Notes: a model not told the origin generated them from the sequence alone. A DNA stretch of 64,000 nucleotides from Tomitella gaofuii (GCF_014126825.1 NZ_CP059900.1:2928954-2992953), one strand, 5' to 3'. Shown: positions 38,040 through 47,204, counted from the stretch's first letter. Numbers and translations: made by a program.

Positions 38040-39854
38040 GTGCAAGAATTCACGACTCCAGCGACGTTCACCGTCGCCGATGACGCCTCGGCCGTCGACG
38101 CGGTCTTCGACTTCGCCGCCACCGACCCCGCATTGGCGGTGTTCGACCGGCTCGTCGACGGCAGGTGGACCCCGGTGCGCGCCGACGACTTCGCGGGACA
38201 GGTGCGTGCAGCCGCCAAGGGGCTCGTCGCCTCCGGCGTGGAAGCAGGCGACCGCGTGGCACTCATGTCGGCCACACGCTACGAATGGTCTCTGCTCGAT
38301 TACGCGATCTGGGCCGCCGGGGCCACGACCGTCCCCGTGTACGAGACCTCGTCCACCGGCCAGGTGGAATGGATCCTCGAGGACTCGCAGGCCAAGATCC
38401 TCATCGTCGAACACGACGAGCACACCGCGACCGTCGCGCCGATCCGAGACGCGGCGCCGGCGCTGAGCGCGGTGTTCCAGATCGATCCCGGCGGCGACAC
38501 CCCGGACGGCGCCGTCGCGGGCCTCGCCGAGCGCGGCAGGGACGTTGCGGACACCGTCATCGACGACCGCGTCCGCGGACTCACCGCGGACAGCCCCGCC
38601 GTGCTCATCTACACCTCCGGCACCACCGGCCGCCCCAAGGGCTGCAGGCTGACGCACCGCAACCTCCTGGCCGAGTCGCACGGCGCCATCGCCGCGTTCC
38701 ACACCGAGCTGCGCAGGGGACGCCGCTCGTTGATGTTCCTGCCGATGGCGCACGTCCTCGCGCACGCGATCAGCATCGCCGCGTTCCAGAGCAAGGTCAC
38801 GCTGGGCCACTTCTCCGACATCCCCACGCTGGTGCCCACGTTCGGGGAGTTCAAGCCCAACTTCATCCTCTCGGTGCCCCGCGTGTTCGAGAAGGTCTAC
38901 AACACCGCCCGGCAGAGCGCGCACGACGACAGCCCTCTCAAGGGCCGGATCTTCGACCGGGCCGACGAGGTGGCGGTGGCCTGGAGTATGGCGCAGTCCG
39001 ACGGCGGCCCGGGGCTGCTTCTGCAGGCGCAGCACACGCTGTTCGACAAGCTCGTGTACTCCAAACTGCGCGCGGCGCTCGGCGGCGAGTGCGAGATCGC
39101 GATCTCCGGCGGCGCACCGCTGGGCGCCCGGCTGGGCCACTTCTTCCGCGGCATCGGCGTGACCATCTACGAGGGCTACGGGCTCACCGAGACCACGGCC
39201 GCCGTCGCCGTGAACACCGTCGACCACATCAAGGTGGGCACCGTCGGACGCCCGCTGCCCGGCAATTCGGCGCGCATCGCCGAGGACGGCGAGATCCTGG
39301 TGAGTGGTCCCGTCGTATTCGACGGCTACTGGCGCAACGAAGCCGCCACCGCCGAGTCGCTCGAGGACGGCTGGTTCCACACCGGCGACCTGGGCTCGCT
39401 CGACGCCGACGGCTACCTGTCCATCACGGGCCGCAAGAAGGAGATCATCGTCACCGCCGGCGGCAAGAACGTCGCCCCCGCGGGGCTCGAGGACAGCCTG
39501 CGCAGCCACCCGTTGATCAGCCAGGCCATGGTGGTGGGCGACCAGAAACCGTTCATCGCGGTACTCGTCACGGTCGACGAGGACGCGTGGCCCGCTTGGA
39601 AGGAACGCAACGGCAAGCCGGGCGACGCCACCGTGGCAGACCTGACGGCGGACCCCGACCTGGTGGCGGAGATCGATGGGGCGGTCAAGGCCGCCAACCG
39701 CACAGTCTCGCACGCGGAGTCGATCAAGAAGTTCCGGATCCTGCCGAAGGACTTCTCGGAGGAGACCGGCGAGATCACCCCCACCATGAAGCTCAAGCGC
39801 AATGTGGTTGCGGCGTCGTACGCCGGCGAGATCGAGGCGATCTACGCGAAGTGA
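38040..39854 (+). CDS. fadD15: Long-chain fatty acyl-CoA ligase FadD15
   Basis: AMP-forming acyl-CoA synthetase activating long-chain fatty acids. 604 residues: P-loop LIYTSGTTGRPKGCRLTH, acyl-gate region FLPMAHVLAHAISIA, EGYGLTETTAAVAVN, and TGDLGSLDADGYLSITGRKKEIIVTAGGKNVAP with the hinge and C-terminal subdomain; catalytic Lys lies in GEITPTMKLKRNVV. GTG at 38040 follows GGAGGA. M. tuberculosis fadD15 (Rv2187) occupies the same place. Confidence 0.95.
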   Translation: MQEFTTPATFTVADDASAVDAVFDFAATDPALAVFDRLVDGRWTPVRADDFAGQVRAAAKGLVASGVEAGDRVALMSATRYEWSLLDYAIWAAGATTVPVYETSSTGQVEWILEDSQAKILIVEHDEHTATVAPIRDAAPALSAVFQIDPGGDTPDGAVAGLAERGRDVADTVIDDRVRGLTADSPAVLIYTSGTTGRPKGCRLTHRNLLAESHGAIAAFHTELRRGRRSLMFLPMAHVLAHAISIAAFQSKVTLGHFSDIPTLVPTFGEFKPNFILSVPRVFEKVYNTARQSAHDDSPLKGRIFDRADEVAVAWSMAQSDGGPGLLLQAQHTLFDKLVYSKLRAALGGECEIAISGGAPLGARLGHFFRGIGVTIYEGYGLTETTAAVAVNTVDHIKVGTVGRPLPGNSARIAEDGEILVSGPVVFDGYWRNEAATAESLEDGWFHTGDLGSLDADGYLSITGRKKEIIVTAGGKNVAPAGLEDSLRSHPLISQAMVVGDQKPFIAVLVTVDEDAWPAWKERNGKPGDATVADLTADPDLVAEIDGAVKAANRTVSHAESIKKFRILPKDFSEETGEITPTMKLKRNVVAASYAGEIEAIYAK

Positions 39855-39858
39855 CGCG

Positions 39859-39889
39859 CAGGCCGGCCGCCCCGCGGGCGGCCGGCCTG
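39859..39889. terminator. Bidirectional terminator between fadD15 and pimB
   Basis: Perfect 14-bp GC-rich inverted repeat (39859-39872 with 39876-39889) around a CGC loop, 4 bases after the fadD15 stop and 25 bases from the convergent pimB stop. No U-tract on either side, so efficiency is uncertain. Confidence 0.7.
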
Positions 39890-39914
39890 ATCCGGCCCGT
39901 GCCGGGCGGGCCGT

Positions 39915-41039
39915 TCACAGCAATTCGCGCAGGCGCCCCGCAAGCACGTCCCAGCGCCAGTTCTCGCGCACCCATTCGCGCCCGGCGGCCCCCATCCGAG
40001 CGGCCCGATCGGGGTCCTCGAGCACCCCCGCGACCGCGCCGGCGATCTCCTCGACGTCGCGCCCGTCGACCACCCGCCCGGTCTCACCGTCGAGCACGGT
40101 CTCCGGGGCTCCGCCCGAGTCGCCGGCCACCACCGGCACGCCGCACGCGGACGCCTCCAGGAAGACGATGCCCAGGCCCTCCACGTCCAGCCCCGCGCCG
40201 CGCGTGCGGCACGGCATCGCGAAGACGTCCGCCACGTTGTGGTGCGCCACCAGCTCGCCGCCCGGCACGGATCCGGTGAACACCACATGGTCCTCCACGT
40301 CCATCCGCCGTGCCAACGCGTGCAGCGTGTCCGCGGACGGTCCGCCGCCGACGATGAGGAGCGTCGCGCCGCTGACCCTCGCCCGGATGCGGGGCAACGC
40401 GCGGATGAGCATGTCCTGCCCCTTGCGCGGCACCAGCCTGGACAGACACACGATGACGGGCCGTTCCCCCAGCCGGTAACGACGTCGCAGCGCGGTGCGC
40501 GCGGCCGGGTCGGGGCGGAACCCGTCGCTGTCCACGCCGGGCGGCAGGTGTTCCAGCGCGGCATTCGGGCCGAAGGCCGCGGCGAACCGGCCGCGGGTGT
40601 AGCGGCTCACGTAGGTGATGACGTCGGCGTCGTCACCGATCCGGCGCAACGACTGCCGCGCGCCGGGCAGCATCGACCAGCCCACCTCGTGGCCGTGCGT
40701 GCTCGCGACGATCCGTTCGGCGCCCGCCCGCCGCATGGCGGGCCCCAGCAGTGCCAGCGGCGCTGCCGCGCCGAACCACACGGTGCGGCAGTCGTGCGAC
40801 CGGATCAGCTGCCGCGCACGCCGGGCGACGGACGGGGTGGGCAGCATCAGCGTGGTGGGGTGTCGCACCACCTCGAACGGCTGCTGCGCATCGAAGCGCA
40901 CGTGCGAATCGCCCCGCCACCGCGGCGCGTACACCACAAGGGACTCGGGTGGGAGTTGGGAAGCGAACGTGTGCAGGTAGGACTGGATACCGCCCGCCCG
41001 GGGCGGAAAATCGTTGGTCACCAGCAACGTCCTGTGCAT
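39915..41039 (-). CDS. pimB: GDP-mannose-dependent PIM alpha-mannosyltransferase PimB'
   Basis: GT4/GT-B cytoplasmic glycosyltransferase adding the second mannose to phosphatidylinositol monomannoside. 374 residues: TLLVTNDFPPRAGGIQSYLHTFASQLP, GAERIVASTHGHEVGWSMLPGARQ, CLSRLVPRKGQDMLIRAL, and the EX7E element GIVFLEASACGVPVVAGDSGGAPE. ATG at 41039. Corresponds to Rv2188c, also beside fadD15. The upstream long extension of this frame overlaps the lipoprotein gene and is not coding. Confidence 0.94.
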   Translation of the reverse strand: MHRTLLVTNDFPPRAGGIQSYLHTFASQLPPESLVVYAPRWRGDSHVRFDAQQPFEVVRHPTTLMLPTPSVARRARQLIRSHDCRTVWFGAAAPLALLGPAMRRAGAERIVASTHGHEVGWSMLPGARQSLRRIGDDADVITYVSRYTRGRFAAAFGPNAALEHLPPGVDSDGFRPDPAARTALRRRYRLGERPVIVCLSRLVPRKGQDMLIRALPRIRARVSGATLLIVGGGPSADTLHALARRMDVEDHVVFTGSVPGGELVAHHNVADVFAMPCRTRGAGLDVEGLGIVFLEASACGVPVVAGDSGGAPETVLDGETGRVVDGRDVEEIAGAVAGVLEDPDRAARMGAAGREWVRENWRWDVLAGRLRELL

Positions 41040-41101
41040 GGTCACACCGTATGCGGTACCGGCCGGTCCGGCCGATCCGCCCCGCGCCGTCCCCCGCGGG
41101 G

Positions 41102-42487
41102 TCAGCCGAACTTGCCGCCCAGCCACCGGGACCAGCCTCCGGCGAACTCGTTCATGTCGACGCCGATGGCCTTGTTCAGCGCCGCGTCCTGCGCGGCGGG
41201 GTCGAGTCCGCCCACACCGAGGGCCTGGTGCACCGCGCGCAGGCCGTCCTCCCCGTAGGTGGCGACGATGTAGTCGGCCGCCGAGCGCGCAAGCTCGTAG
41301 GCGAGCGCGGCGTTCGCCCCGGTGAAGTCCTTGTTCTGCGGCAGCTCGTCGGGCGCCCCGTGTGCGGAGACCATCGCGGCGACGAGCGGCAGCGAGGCCG
41401 GGGCCGACGCTCCGCCCACCGGCCGCTGCGCGACGTAGTCGGCGGTCCCCTCGAGCAGCCATGTGGGCGCGCCGCGCCCCACGTCCGTGCGCACCGCCGC
41501 GTGCGCGAGCTCGTGCTGCAACACCATGTGCGCGTCGCCGGCGGGCATCCGGCTGAGGGCCCCGGGCGCGAAGACGATGCGCTGGCCGTGCCCCGGCGTG
41601 TCGGAATCGAGCGAGATGGTCGCCGCCGCCACGTCGGTCCTGTCCGCCGGGTTGCCCGTGAGGCCGGAGAACTCGTCGGCGCTGTCGGCGATCTCCACGA
41701 CCATGGTGCGGTCCCAGTGCGTGCCCCAGAAGTCGGATACTGCGGCGACGGCGCCCGGCAACATCTCCCGCACCCGATCTGCTTCCGCGCCGTCCGCGGG
41801 ATGGCTCAGGACCAGCGACGCGCCCGCCCCGTCGATGTGGACCGGGGTCTGCGTGACAGGTCCGTACTCCCACGGGCCGGCGGGCAGGGTGGCGTGGGTC
41901 CCGCCCTGAAGTTCCCGCGTGCTCACGAGTGTCCAGCGATCCCCGTGCCGCGCCGCGATCAGGCCGACGGGCGTGTGGATCATCGCCTCGTCGACGCCCT
42001 CGAGTCGGAAATCCAGGTATACCGGCGGCCCCCACGAGTCGATCGCGCCGAGCCGTTCGGCTATCGACGCGGGGACGAACACTTCCGGGTCGTCGCCGAT
42101 GTGGAATCCGAAGTCCGCGAAGTCGACGGAGGCCAGATTGCGCGCCAGTTCCAGTTGCGACTCGAGGAACCCGGGCGCCGCCTGCGCGTCGATCAGCCCG
42201 CGGAGTGCGTCCTCATCGTCGTTCCGCAGCGCGGTCGCCCACGAGGCCAGGAGCGCGTCGACGCCGTCGTGCCGCTCCTTCTGAAAGGGTGAGAGCCGCT
42301 CCGAGGTCGCAGCAGTGCCGCCCGCCGCTTGCTGTCCATCGCCGGGGGCGCAGCCGCCGAGGAGCACGATCGCCGCAGCGGACAGGGCCACCGCGGCCTT
42401 CGCGAGACGGGCGCTCACCGCTCCGGCCGCGCCGGACTTGTCCGCCCGGTTCGTGCCGGGCTCGTGTGTCCTCGTGGTGCCGGACAT
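41102..42487 (-). CDS. Lipoprotein with gluzincin-type HExxH motif
   Basis: 461 residues. A ~20-residue polar start, then a hydrophobic signal and lipobox VLLGGC (Cys ~46) indicate a lipid-anchored exported protein. The C-terminal half holds MVLQHELAHAAVRTDVGRG (HExxH) followed by TWLLEGTADYVA, where the glutamate downstream is a candidate third zinc ligand, as in peptidase MA-like gluzincins. The first half resembles a mature-chain NTF2-like region. Six bases from the RipC-like hydrolase stop, so probably co-transcribed with it. Catalysis is inferred from motifs only. Confidence 0.82.
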   Translation of the reverse strand: MSGTTRTHEPGTNRADKSGAAGAVSARLAKAAVALSAAAIVLLGGCAPGDGQQAAGGTAATSERLSPFQKERHDGVDALLASWATALRNDDEDALRGLIDAQAAPGFLESQLELARNLASVDFADFGFHIGDDPEVFVPASIAERLGAIDSWGPPVYLDFRLEGVDEAMIHTPVGLIAARHGDRWTLVSTRELQGGTHATLPAGPWEYGPVTQTPVHIDGAGASLVLSHPADGAEADRVREMLPGAVAAVSDFWGTHWDRTMVVEIADSADEFSGLTGNPADRTDVAAATISLDSDTPGHGQRIVFAPGALSRMPAGDAHMVLQHELAHAAVRTDVGRGAPTWLLEGTADYVAQRPVGGASAPASLPLVAAMVSAHGAPDELPQNKDFTGANAALAYELARSAADYIVATYGEDGLRAVHQALGVGGLDPAAQDAALNKAIGVDMNEFAGGWSRWLGGKFG

Positions 42488-42493
42488 GGCGGC

Positions 42494-43648
42494 CTAGTAG
42501 CGCCGGACGTTGTGGATCGGGAACGAGTCGACGGCCTGCACCTTGACAGGCACCCCGAAGGTGGAGGCGTGCACCATCATCCCGTTGCCTGCGTAGATTC
42601 CCACGTGTGACACGTCGTCGTAGAAGGTGACCACGTCCCCCGGCCGCATGTCCGCCGGATCCACGGGAGTGCCTCCCCGCGCCTGCTGCTGGCTGGTGCG
42701 CGGGACGTCGATGCCGACCTGGGCGTAGGCCCATTGGACAAGGCCGGAGCAGTCGAACTGGTGCGGACCGGTGGCGCCCCAGACGTAGGGGTCGCCGATG
42801 CGGGTCAGCGCCACCTGCAATGCCGCGAATTCCGGCCCCGCGCCGACGATCCCGGCGATGTCGAATCCGGCCGGGATGAGCGCCCCTGCGAGCTGCGCGC
42901 GGGCGGCGCCCGTCATCTGCCCGTACAGTCGGCGCACTTCGTTGATCCGGCCCTGGAGCGCGTCCTGCTTGTCACGCAGTCGGGCTTGCGCGTCCTGGGC
43001 TGCCGCTGTGGCCTGCGCGGCCTGGTCGGCCGCCTTCGCCGAGTCCGCACGGGCCGCACGCGCTTCGGCTTCGGCAGACTTGTACGCGGCGAGCCGCCTC
43101 TCGGTCTCGAAGGTGATCTGGTCGAGAACCGACATCTGATCCAGCAGTTGCTGCGGCGACTTGCTCAGCATCAACGCGTACAGCTTGTTCACCTGCACGC
43201 CTTGGTAATTGGCGGCGGCGACCCGGTCCGCGGTGTCGCGGTACCGCTCCACCGCGGCCTGCGCCGCATCCACCGCGGCCTGCGCCGCATCCCTGCGGGC
43301 CTCGGCCGCCTGCTGGTCGGCCACCGCCGCGTCGACCTTCTGCTGCTGCGCGAGCACCGCCTGATTGGCACGCTCGGCCTCGTGGGACAGCGTGATGATC
43401 TGATCGACAGCCGCCGCAGGGTCCGTGGGAGCGGGCGGCACCGCGAACGCCGCGGCGGGGTCGGGCGCCTCGCGGCGCGCACGGTCCGCCGCTGGAGCAT
43501 CCGGCACGGGCTGCGCGTCGACGACCGGCACGGCGGGATCCGCCTGCGGTTCGGCGCCGGCCTGGCCGACGATGGACCCGCAGACCACCGCCACGGCGAG
43601 CGCCGTGACCGATCCGCGCACCGTCGGCCTGTTGTGTTGGAAGACCAC
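42494..43648 (-). CDS. NlpC/P60 peptidoglycan endopeptidase (RipC/Rv2190c-like)
   Basis: Exported D-Glu-mDAP-type wall hydrolase. 384 residues: signal peptide (TALAVAVVCGSIVGQAGA), Pro/Ala linker, long coiled coil from ~85 to ~250 (AAVDQIITLSHEAERANQAVLAQQQ, SKSPQQLLDQMSVLDQ), and a C-terminal NlpC/P60 domain with catalytic FDCSGLVQWAYAQ (Cys), VSHVGIYAGNGMMVHA (His) and ending FPIHNVRRY. GTG at 43648. The coiled coil resembles those of FtsEX-regulated hydrolases. Same gene order as Rv2189c-Rv2190c. Confidence 0.93.
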   Translation of the reverse strand: MVFQHNRPTVRGSVTALAVAVVCGSIVGQAGAEPQADPAVPVVDAQPVPDAPAADRARREAPDPAAAFAVPPAPTDPAAAVDQIITLSHEAERANQAVLAQQQKVDAAVADQQAAEARRDAAQAAVDAAQAAVERYRDTADRVAAANYQGVQVNKLYALMLSKSPQQLLDQMSVLDQITFETERRLAAYKSAEAEARAARADSAKAADQAAQATAAAQDAQARLRDKQDALQGRINEVRRLYGQMTGAARAQLAGALIPAGFDIAGIVGAGPEFAALQVALTRIGDPYVWGATGPHQFDCSGLVQWAYAQVGIDVPRTSQQQARGGTPVDPADMRPGDVVTFYDDVSHVGIYAGNGMMVHASTFGVPVKVQAVDSFPIHNVRRY

Positions 43649-43883
43649 CGCGCGCGCTACCCCCCGTCCGGTTCACCCGGCCGCGGAGCACGGCCGGTCA
43701 TCAGATGCGACCCCCGGCCTCCCGGCGCGGCCCCAGGATCGATGCGTGATCTTCCGCGCCGGGCGGCGGAGCCGCGCGGATCAGACGGATCCGACTGCAT
43801 GTCGTGATCGGGACGCCGCGCGGCACGGTCGCGAACAGGCTACGAAATCCGCCGACGACTGTCCAACCCCATGGGGGCGTACG

Positions 43884-44555
43884 TCAGATGCGGCGTGCAC
43901 TCACGGCATTCATGACGTTGAGGTCCGCGTACTTCACGGGGACGCCCGACGTGGTCGCGTGCACGATCTGACCGTCGCCCACGTACAGGGCCGCGTGACC
44001 GCCGCCGCTGTAGATGACGATGTCGCCGGGCTGCAGGTTGCTGAGCGACACGGCATGCCCTGCGGTCGCCTGGTCATAGGTGGTGCGCGGAAGCTGCACG
44101 CCGGCCTGCGCATAGGACCACTGGATCAGCCCGGAGCAGTCGAACGCGTTGGGCCCGTTGGCACCCCAGACGTAGGGCGATCCGACCTTGCTCTCCGCGG
44201 CGGCGAGCGCGCGAGCACCGACGCTGCCCTGCGTCGAGCCGAGGGAGTCGCCCGTGGAGGAGTCGCCCAGCGAGTCGCTGACGCCGCGGTCGACGAGGAT
44301 GTCCGGCAGATCGATGCCCGCCGGAAGCGTGAACCCGCCCGGCGCCTGCGACAGCATCGCGTCGGTCGTCGGGATATCGGGGAGCGTGACGCCTTCGGGA
44401 ACGTCGAACGTCCCGACGCCCTGCACGGTGACCGTGTCCGCGGCGGCCGGCGCTGCGGCGAGTCCGATCGTACCGGCCGAGACGGCGCCGACGGCGAGGG
44501 CGCTGCGCGCGGTGGTGCCCAGCGCGCTCTGCTTCTTCAACCTGTGTTTGGCCAC
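43884..44555 (-). CDS. NlpC/P60 wall hydrolase under a c-di-AMP riboswitch
   Basis: Secreted NlpC/P60 endopeptidase, 223 residues. Signal peptide from KKQSALGTTARSALAVGAVSAGTIGLAAAPAAA, a ~70-residue linker rich in Asp/Pro, then the catalytic domain: SPYVWGANGPNAFDCSGLIQWSYAQAG (Cys), HAALYVGDGQIVHATT (His) and ending AVSARRI. Start set at GTG 44555, behind GGAG of the riboswitch expression platform; the 32-codon upstream extension lies in the leader RNA. Paralogue of the gene just downstream but lacking the coiled coil. Confidence 0.92.
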   Translation of the reverse strand: MAKHRLKKQSALGTTARSALAVGAVSAGTIGLAAAPAAADTVTVQGVGTFDVPEGVTLPDIPTTDAMLSQAPGGFTLPAGIDLPDILVDRGVSDSLGDSSTGDSLGSTQGSVGARALAAAESKVGSPYVWGANGPNAFDCSGLIQWSYAQAGVQLPRTTYDQATAGHAVSLSNLQPGDIVIYSGGGHAALYVGDGQIVHATTSGVPVKYADLNVMNAVSARRI

Positions 44556-44583
44556 AGCCCAGGTGTCTCCGTTTCTTCCTTCT

Positions 44584-44715
44584 ACCGCCGACCGGGTTAG
44601 CTGACGGGTTCGGGCTAGGAAGACTGCCCTACCGCGAACGTGCTTGCACACGCTGCGGATTCACCCCAGAACTCGAGTGGGTCCCCGATTCGATGCCCTG
44701 CATCGATTAGGCGGT
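44584..44715 (-). ncRNA. c-di-AMP (ydaO/yuaA) riboswitch aptamer
   Basis: Leader RNA of the NlpC/P60 gene. The minus strand contains in order ACCGCC (P1 5' strand, 44715-44710), TCGGGGACCCA, TCTGGGGTGAATCC, TAGGGC, GAACCCGTCAGCTAACCCGG and GGCGGT (P1 3' strand, 44589-44584), followed by the purine-rich AGAAGGAAG..ACGGAG. These blocks match the actinobacterial form of the ydaO-yuaA class as I remember it. Such riboswitches repress wall-hydrolase genes (rpf, NlpC/P60) when c-di-AMP is high. Confidence 0.88.
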
Positions 44716-44766
44716 GACCTGCGCCCCGCGCCGGGCGGCACGGCGTTGCATCGCAAGGTCTCGGAA

Positions 44767-44796
44767 AGATTACGAAACGGATACCTTTTGTGTCCA
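44767..44796 (-). promoter_or_regulatory. Putative promoter of the riboswitch-controlled NlpC/P60 gene
   Basis: Minus-strand TGGACA (44791-44796) and TAATCT (44767-44772) with an 18-bp spacer lie in an AT-rich island about 50 bp before the aptamer P1 stem. This gives a leader of about 200 nt. The remainder of the 527-bp gap 44556-45082 towards the exonuclease gene shows no other feature. Confidence 0.6.
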
Positions 44797-45082
44797 GCCG
44801 CCGCGGCGGCGATTCTCCGATCCGGGCCCGCGGGCTCCCCTGAACGGCTCGATCGTTCACCCGGACGACGGTCGCGCCGGCGGCGCCGCGCAATCTCGCC
44901 CGCGCGGCATTACGGCGCGAACCCCCAGCTCAGCGTCACCGTCGAACCGTACCCACGAGCATGGCGGAGCGTTGCGGCGGCGCCGACCCGGCCGCTGGAC
45001 CGGCCCGATGTGACGCTCGTCGCTTTCCGTCCCATACGTCGGGATCGACCGCCTGTCGGAGGTCGCGCCTATTCTGGTCGCC

Positions 45083-46855
45083 GTGACGGACCCAGCGACG
45101 ACCACCCGTGGTGCGACGGGTGAACAGCTGCGGCTGGACCGTATGGACGCCGCGCTCAGCGCGACCACGTTCGTCGTCGTCGACCTGGAGACGACGGGAG
45201 GACGCACCGGCACGGACGCGGTGACGGAGATCGGCGCCGTGAAGGTCCGCGGCGGCGAGCTGCTGGGCGAGTTCGCCACGCTCGTCGACCCCGGCCGCGC
45301 CATCCCGCCGTTCATCACGCGGCTCACCGGCATCTCGGATGCGATGGTCGCCGGCGCACCGACGATGTCCGCGGTGCTGCCCTCATTCCTGGAGTTCGCG
45401 CGCGGCGCCGTCCTGGTGGCGCACAACGCGCAGTTCGACGTCGGGTTCCTCAAAGCGGCCGCCGCGGCCACCGAGACGGCATGGCCGCAGTTCCCGGTGC
45501 TGTGCACGGTGCGTCTGGCGCGACGGGTACTCGGCCGCGACGAGGCGCCGTCAGCCAAACTCTCCGCACTCGCACGGTTCTTCGACGTCAGTACCCCGCC
45601 CACCCACCGTGCCCTCGACGATGCCCGCGCCACGGTCGATGTGCTGCACGGCCTGCTGGGCCGCGCCGGTAGCGAGGGGGTGCACACCTTCCCGGATCTG
45701 CTCGCGCACATGTCGCCGGTGAGCAGGGCCCAGAAGACAAAACGCCACCTGGCCGACCCGCTTCCGCACGCGCCGGGCGTCTATCTGTTCCGCGGCCCGT
45801 CCGACGAGGTGCTCTACGTCGGCACCGCGGTGGATCTGCATCGCCGCGTGCGGACCTACTTCACCGGATCGGAGAAGCGCGCCCGCATGAAGGAGATGGT
45901 GGCGCTCGCCGTCCGCATCGACCACGTGGTGTGCGCGCACGGTCTCGAGGCGGAGGTCCGCGAGCTGCGACTGATCGCCGCGCACGAGCCGCCCTACAAC
46001 CGCGCATCCAAGCAGCCCTCGCGCAGCTGGTGGGTGGACCTCTCCGACGAGCCGTTCCCACGCTCCGTCGTGCGCCGTCGCTGCGGTCCGGATTCGCTCG
46101 GCCCGTTCCGCAGCCGGGGCGCCGCCGCAGAGGCCGCCGCGGCGCTCGCGGAAGCCTGCGGCATCCGCACGTGCACCCACCGCATCCCCGCGGCGGGGGT
46201 GCACGGAGCCGACTGCAGCACGCTGGGTGCGGTCGGCGGATGCCCCGCGGCCCCCCGGCGCGCCGGGGGCCCGGACGGCGACGCGGCGGGTCGGCGCGGG
46301 GAGACACGCGACGAGTACGCCGCGCGCCTCGCACCGGTGCGCGCCCTCATCCGCGGCCTCGACGACGCGCCGCTGGAGTCCGCGAGGCTGCGCATCGCCG
46401 AGCTGTCGGCGTCGTGCCTGTTCGAATCCGCCGCACGCAGACGTGACGGGCTGCATGCGCTGGTGTCCGCGCTGGCGCGCAGCCAGCGACTCCGGGCGCT
46501 GGCCGCGCTCGACGAGGTGGTCGTCGCCAGACCGGACGGCTCCGGGGGGTGGCAGTTCGCCGTCGTCCGGTCGGGACGCCTGGCCGCGGCCGGATGCGCG
46601 CCCCGGGGAGCCGCCCCCATGCCCGTCGTCGACGCCCTGACCGCCGCGGCCGAGACCGTCCTGCCCGGACCCGGCCCGCTGCGCGGCGCCACCGGCGGCG
46701 AGGTGTCGATCGTGGCGCGCTGGATAGACCGCCCCGGCTCACGCATCGTCCGCTCCAGCGGCGGGTTCGGCACACCGATCCGCGGTGCGGGGCGGTGGGC
46801 CGACTGGGCGCAGCTGGCCCGCGAGGGCCGCGCCGCGGCGGACTACGCGGGGTGA
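45083..46855 (+). CDS. DEDD exonuclease fused to GIY-YIG nuclease (Rv2191-like)
   Basis: 590-residue cytoplasmic nuclease. N-terminal DnaQ/epsilon-type exonuclease (~25-195): VVVDLETTGGRTGTDAVTEIGAV, VAHNAQFDVGFLKAA, and HRALDDARATVDVLHGLL supply the DEDDh residues. The second half is UvrC-like: GIY-YIG domain at ~230-305 (PGVYLFRGPSDEVLYVGTAVDLHRRVRTYF), then a region with cysteines (IRTCTHRIP..DCSTLGAVGGCPAA). No UvrC C-terminal RNase H or HhH domain. GTG at 45083. Likely DNA repair or processing; the fused architecture is known in actinobacteria. Confidence 0.92.
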   Translation: MTDPATTTRGATGEQLRLDRMDAALSATTFVVVDLETTGGRTGTDAVTEIGAVKVRGGELLGEFATLVDPGRAIPPFITRLTGISDAMVAGAPTMSAVLPSFLEFARGAVLVAHNAQFDVGFLKAAAAATETAWPQFPVLCTVRLARRVLGRDEAPSAKLSALARFFDVSTPPTHRALDDARATVDVLHGLLGRAGSEGVHTFPDLLAHMSPVSRAQKTKRHLADPLPHAPGVYLFRGPSDEVLYVGTAVDLHRRVRTYFTGSEKRARMKEMVALAVRIDHVVCAHGLEAEVRELRLIAAHEPPYNRASKQPSRSWWVDLSDEPFPRSVVRRRCGPDSLGPFRSRGAAAEAAAALAEACGIRTCTHRIPAAGVHGADCSTLGAVGGCPAAPRRAGGPDGDAAGRRGETRDEYAARLAPVRALIRGLDDAPLESARLRIAELSASCLFESAARRRDGLHALVSALARSQRLRALAALDEVVVARPDGSGGWQFAVVRSGRLAAAGCAPRGAAPMPVVDALTAAAETVLPGPGPLRGATGGEVSIVARWIDRPGSRIVRSSGGFGTPIRGAGRWADWAQLAREGRAAADYAG

Positions 46856-46924
46856 CCCCCGCCGCCGGAGACGTACAGGGGACAATGGCGACGAGCCGCA
46901 CAGACCAAGAGGAGTCGAGCAACG

Positions 46925-47200
46925 ATGATCACCGCAATCGTCCTGGCCGCCGTGGAACCCGCCACGATCCCCGAGGCCGCACAGGCCATTGCGGACATCC
47001 CCGGCGTCGAGTCCGTCTACTCGTGCGCGGGCGACGTCGACATCGTCGCCGTGGTCCAGGTGCGCGATCACGAGGCCGTCGCGGACGTGGTGACCGGCCG
47101 GATCAACAAGATCACCGGCATCGTCCGCACCACCACGCACATCGCATTCCGCTCATACTCGAGCGCCGACGTCGAAGAGGCGTTCTCGATCGGCGAGTGA
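46925..47200 (+). CDS. Stand-alone Lrp/AsnC ligand-binding (RAM) domain protein
   Basis: 91 residues consisting only of the AsnC-type effector domain: MITAIVLAAVEPATIPEAAQAIADIPGVESVYSCAGDVDIVAVVQVRDHEAVADVV and NKITGIVRTTTHIAFRSYS. No helix-turn-helix is present, so it cannot bind DNA alone; it may oligomerise with full Lrp proteins or sense amino acids. Preceded by AAGAGGAG at good spacing. Convergent with trpD across a 85-bp gap with a tandem duplication. Confidence 0.88.
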   Translation: MITAIVLAAVEPATIPEAAQAIADIPGVESVYSCAGDVDIVAVVQVRDHEAVADVVTGRINKITGIVRTTTHIAFRSYSSADVEEAFSIGE

Positions 47201-47204
47201 GGCT

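Noticed and set aside
43649-43883. A second c-di-AMP riboswitch before the coiled-coil NlpC/P60 gene
   Set aside because: The gap lacks the GGGGACC, GGGTGAAT and GAACCCGTCAGCTAACC blocks found upstream of the other hydrolase gene.
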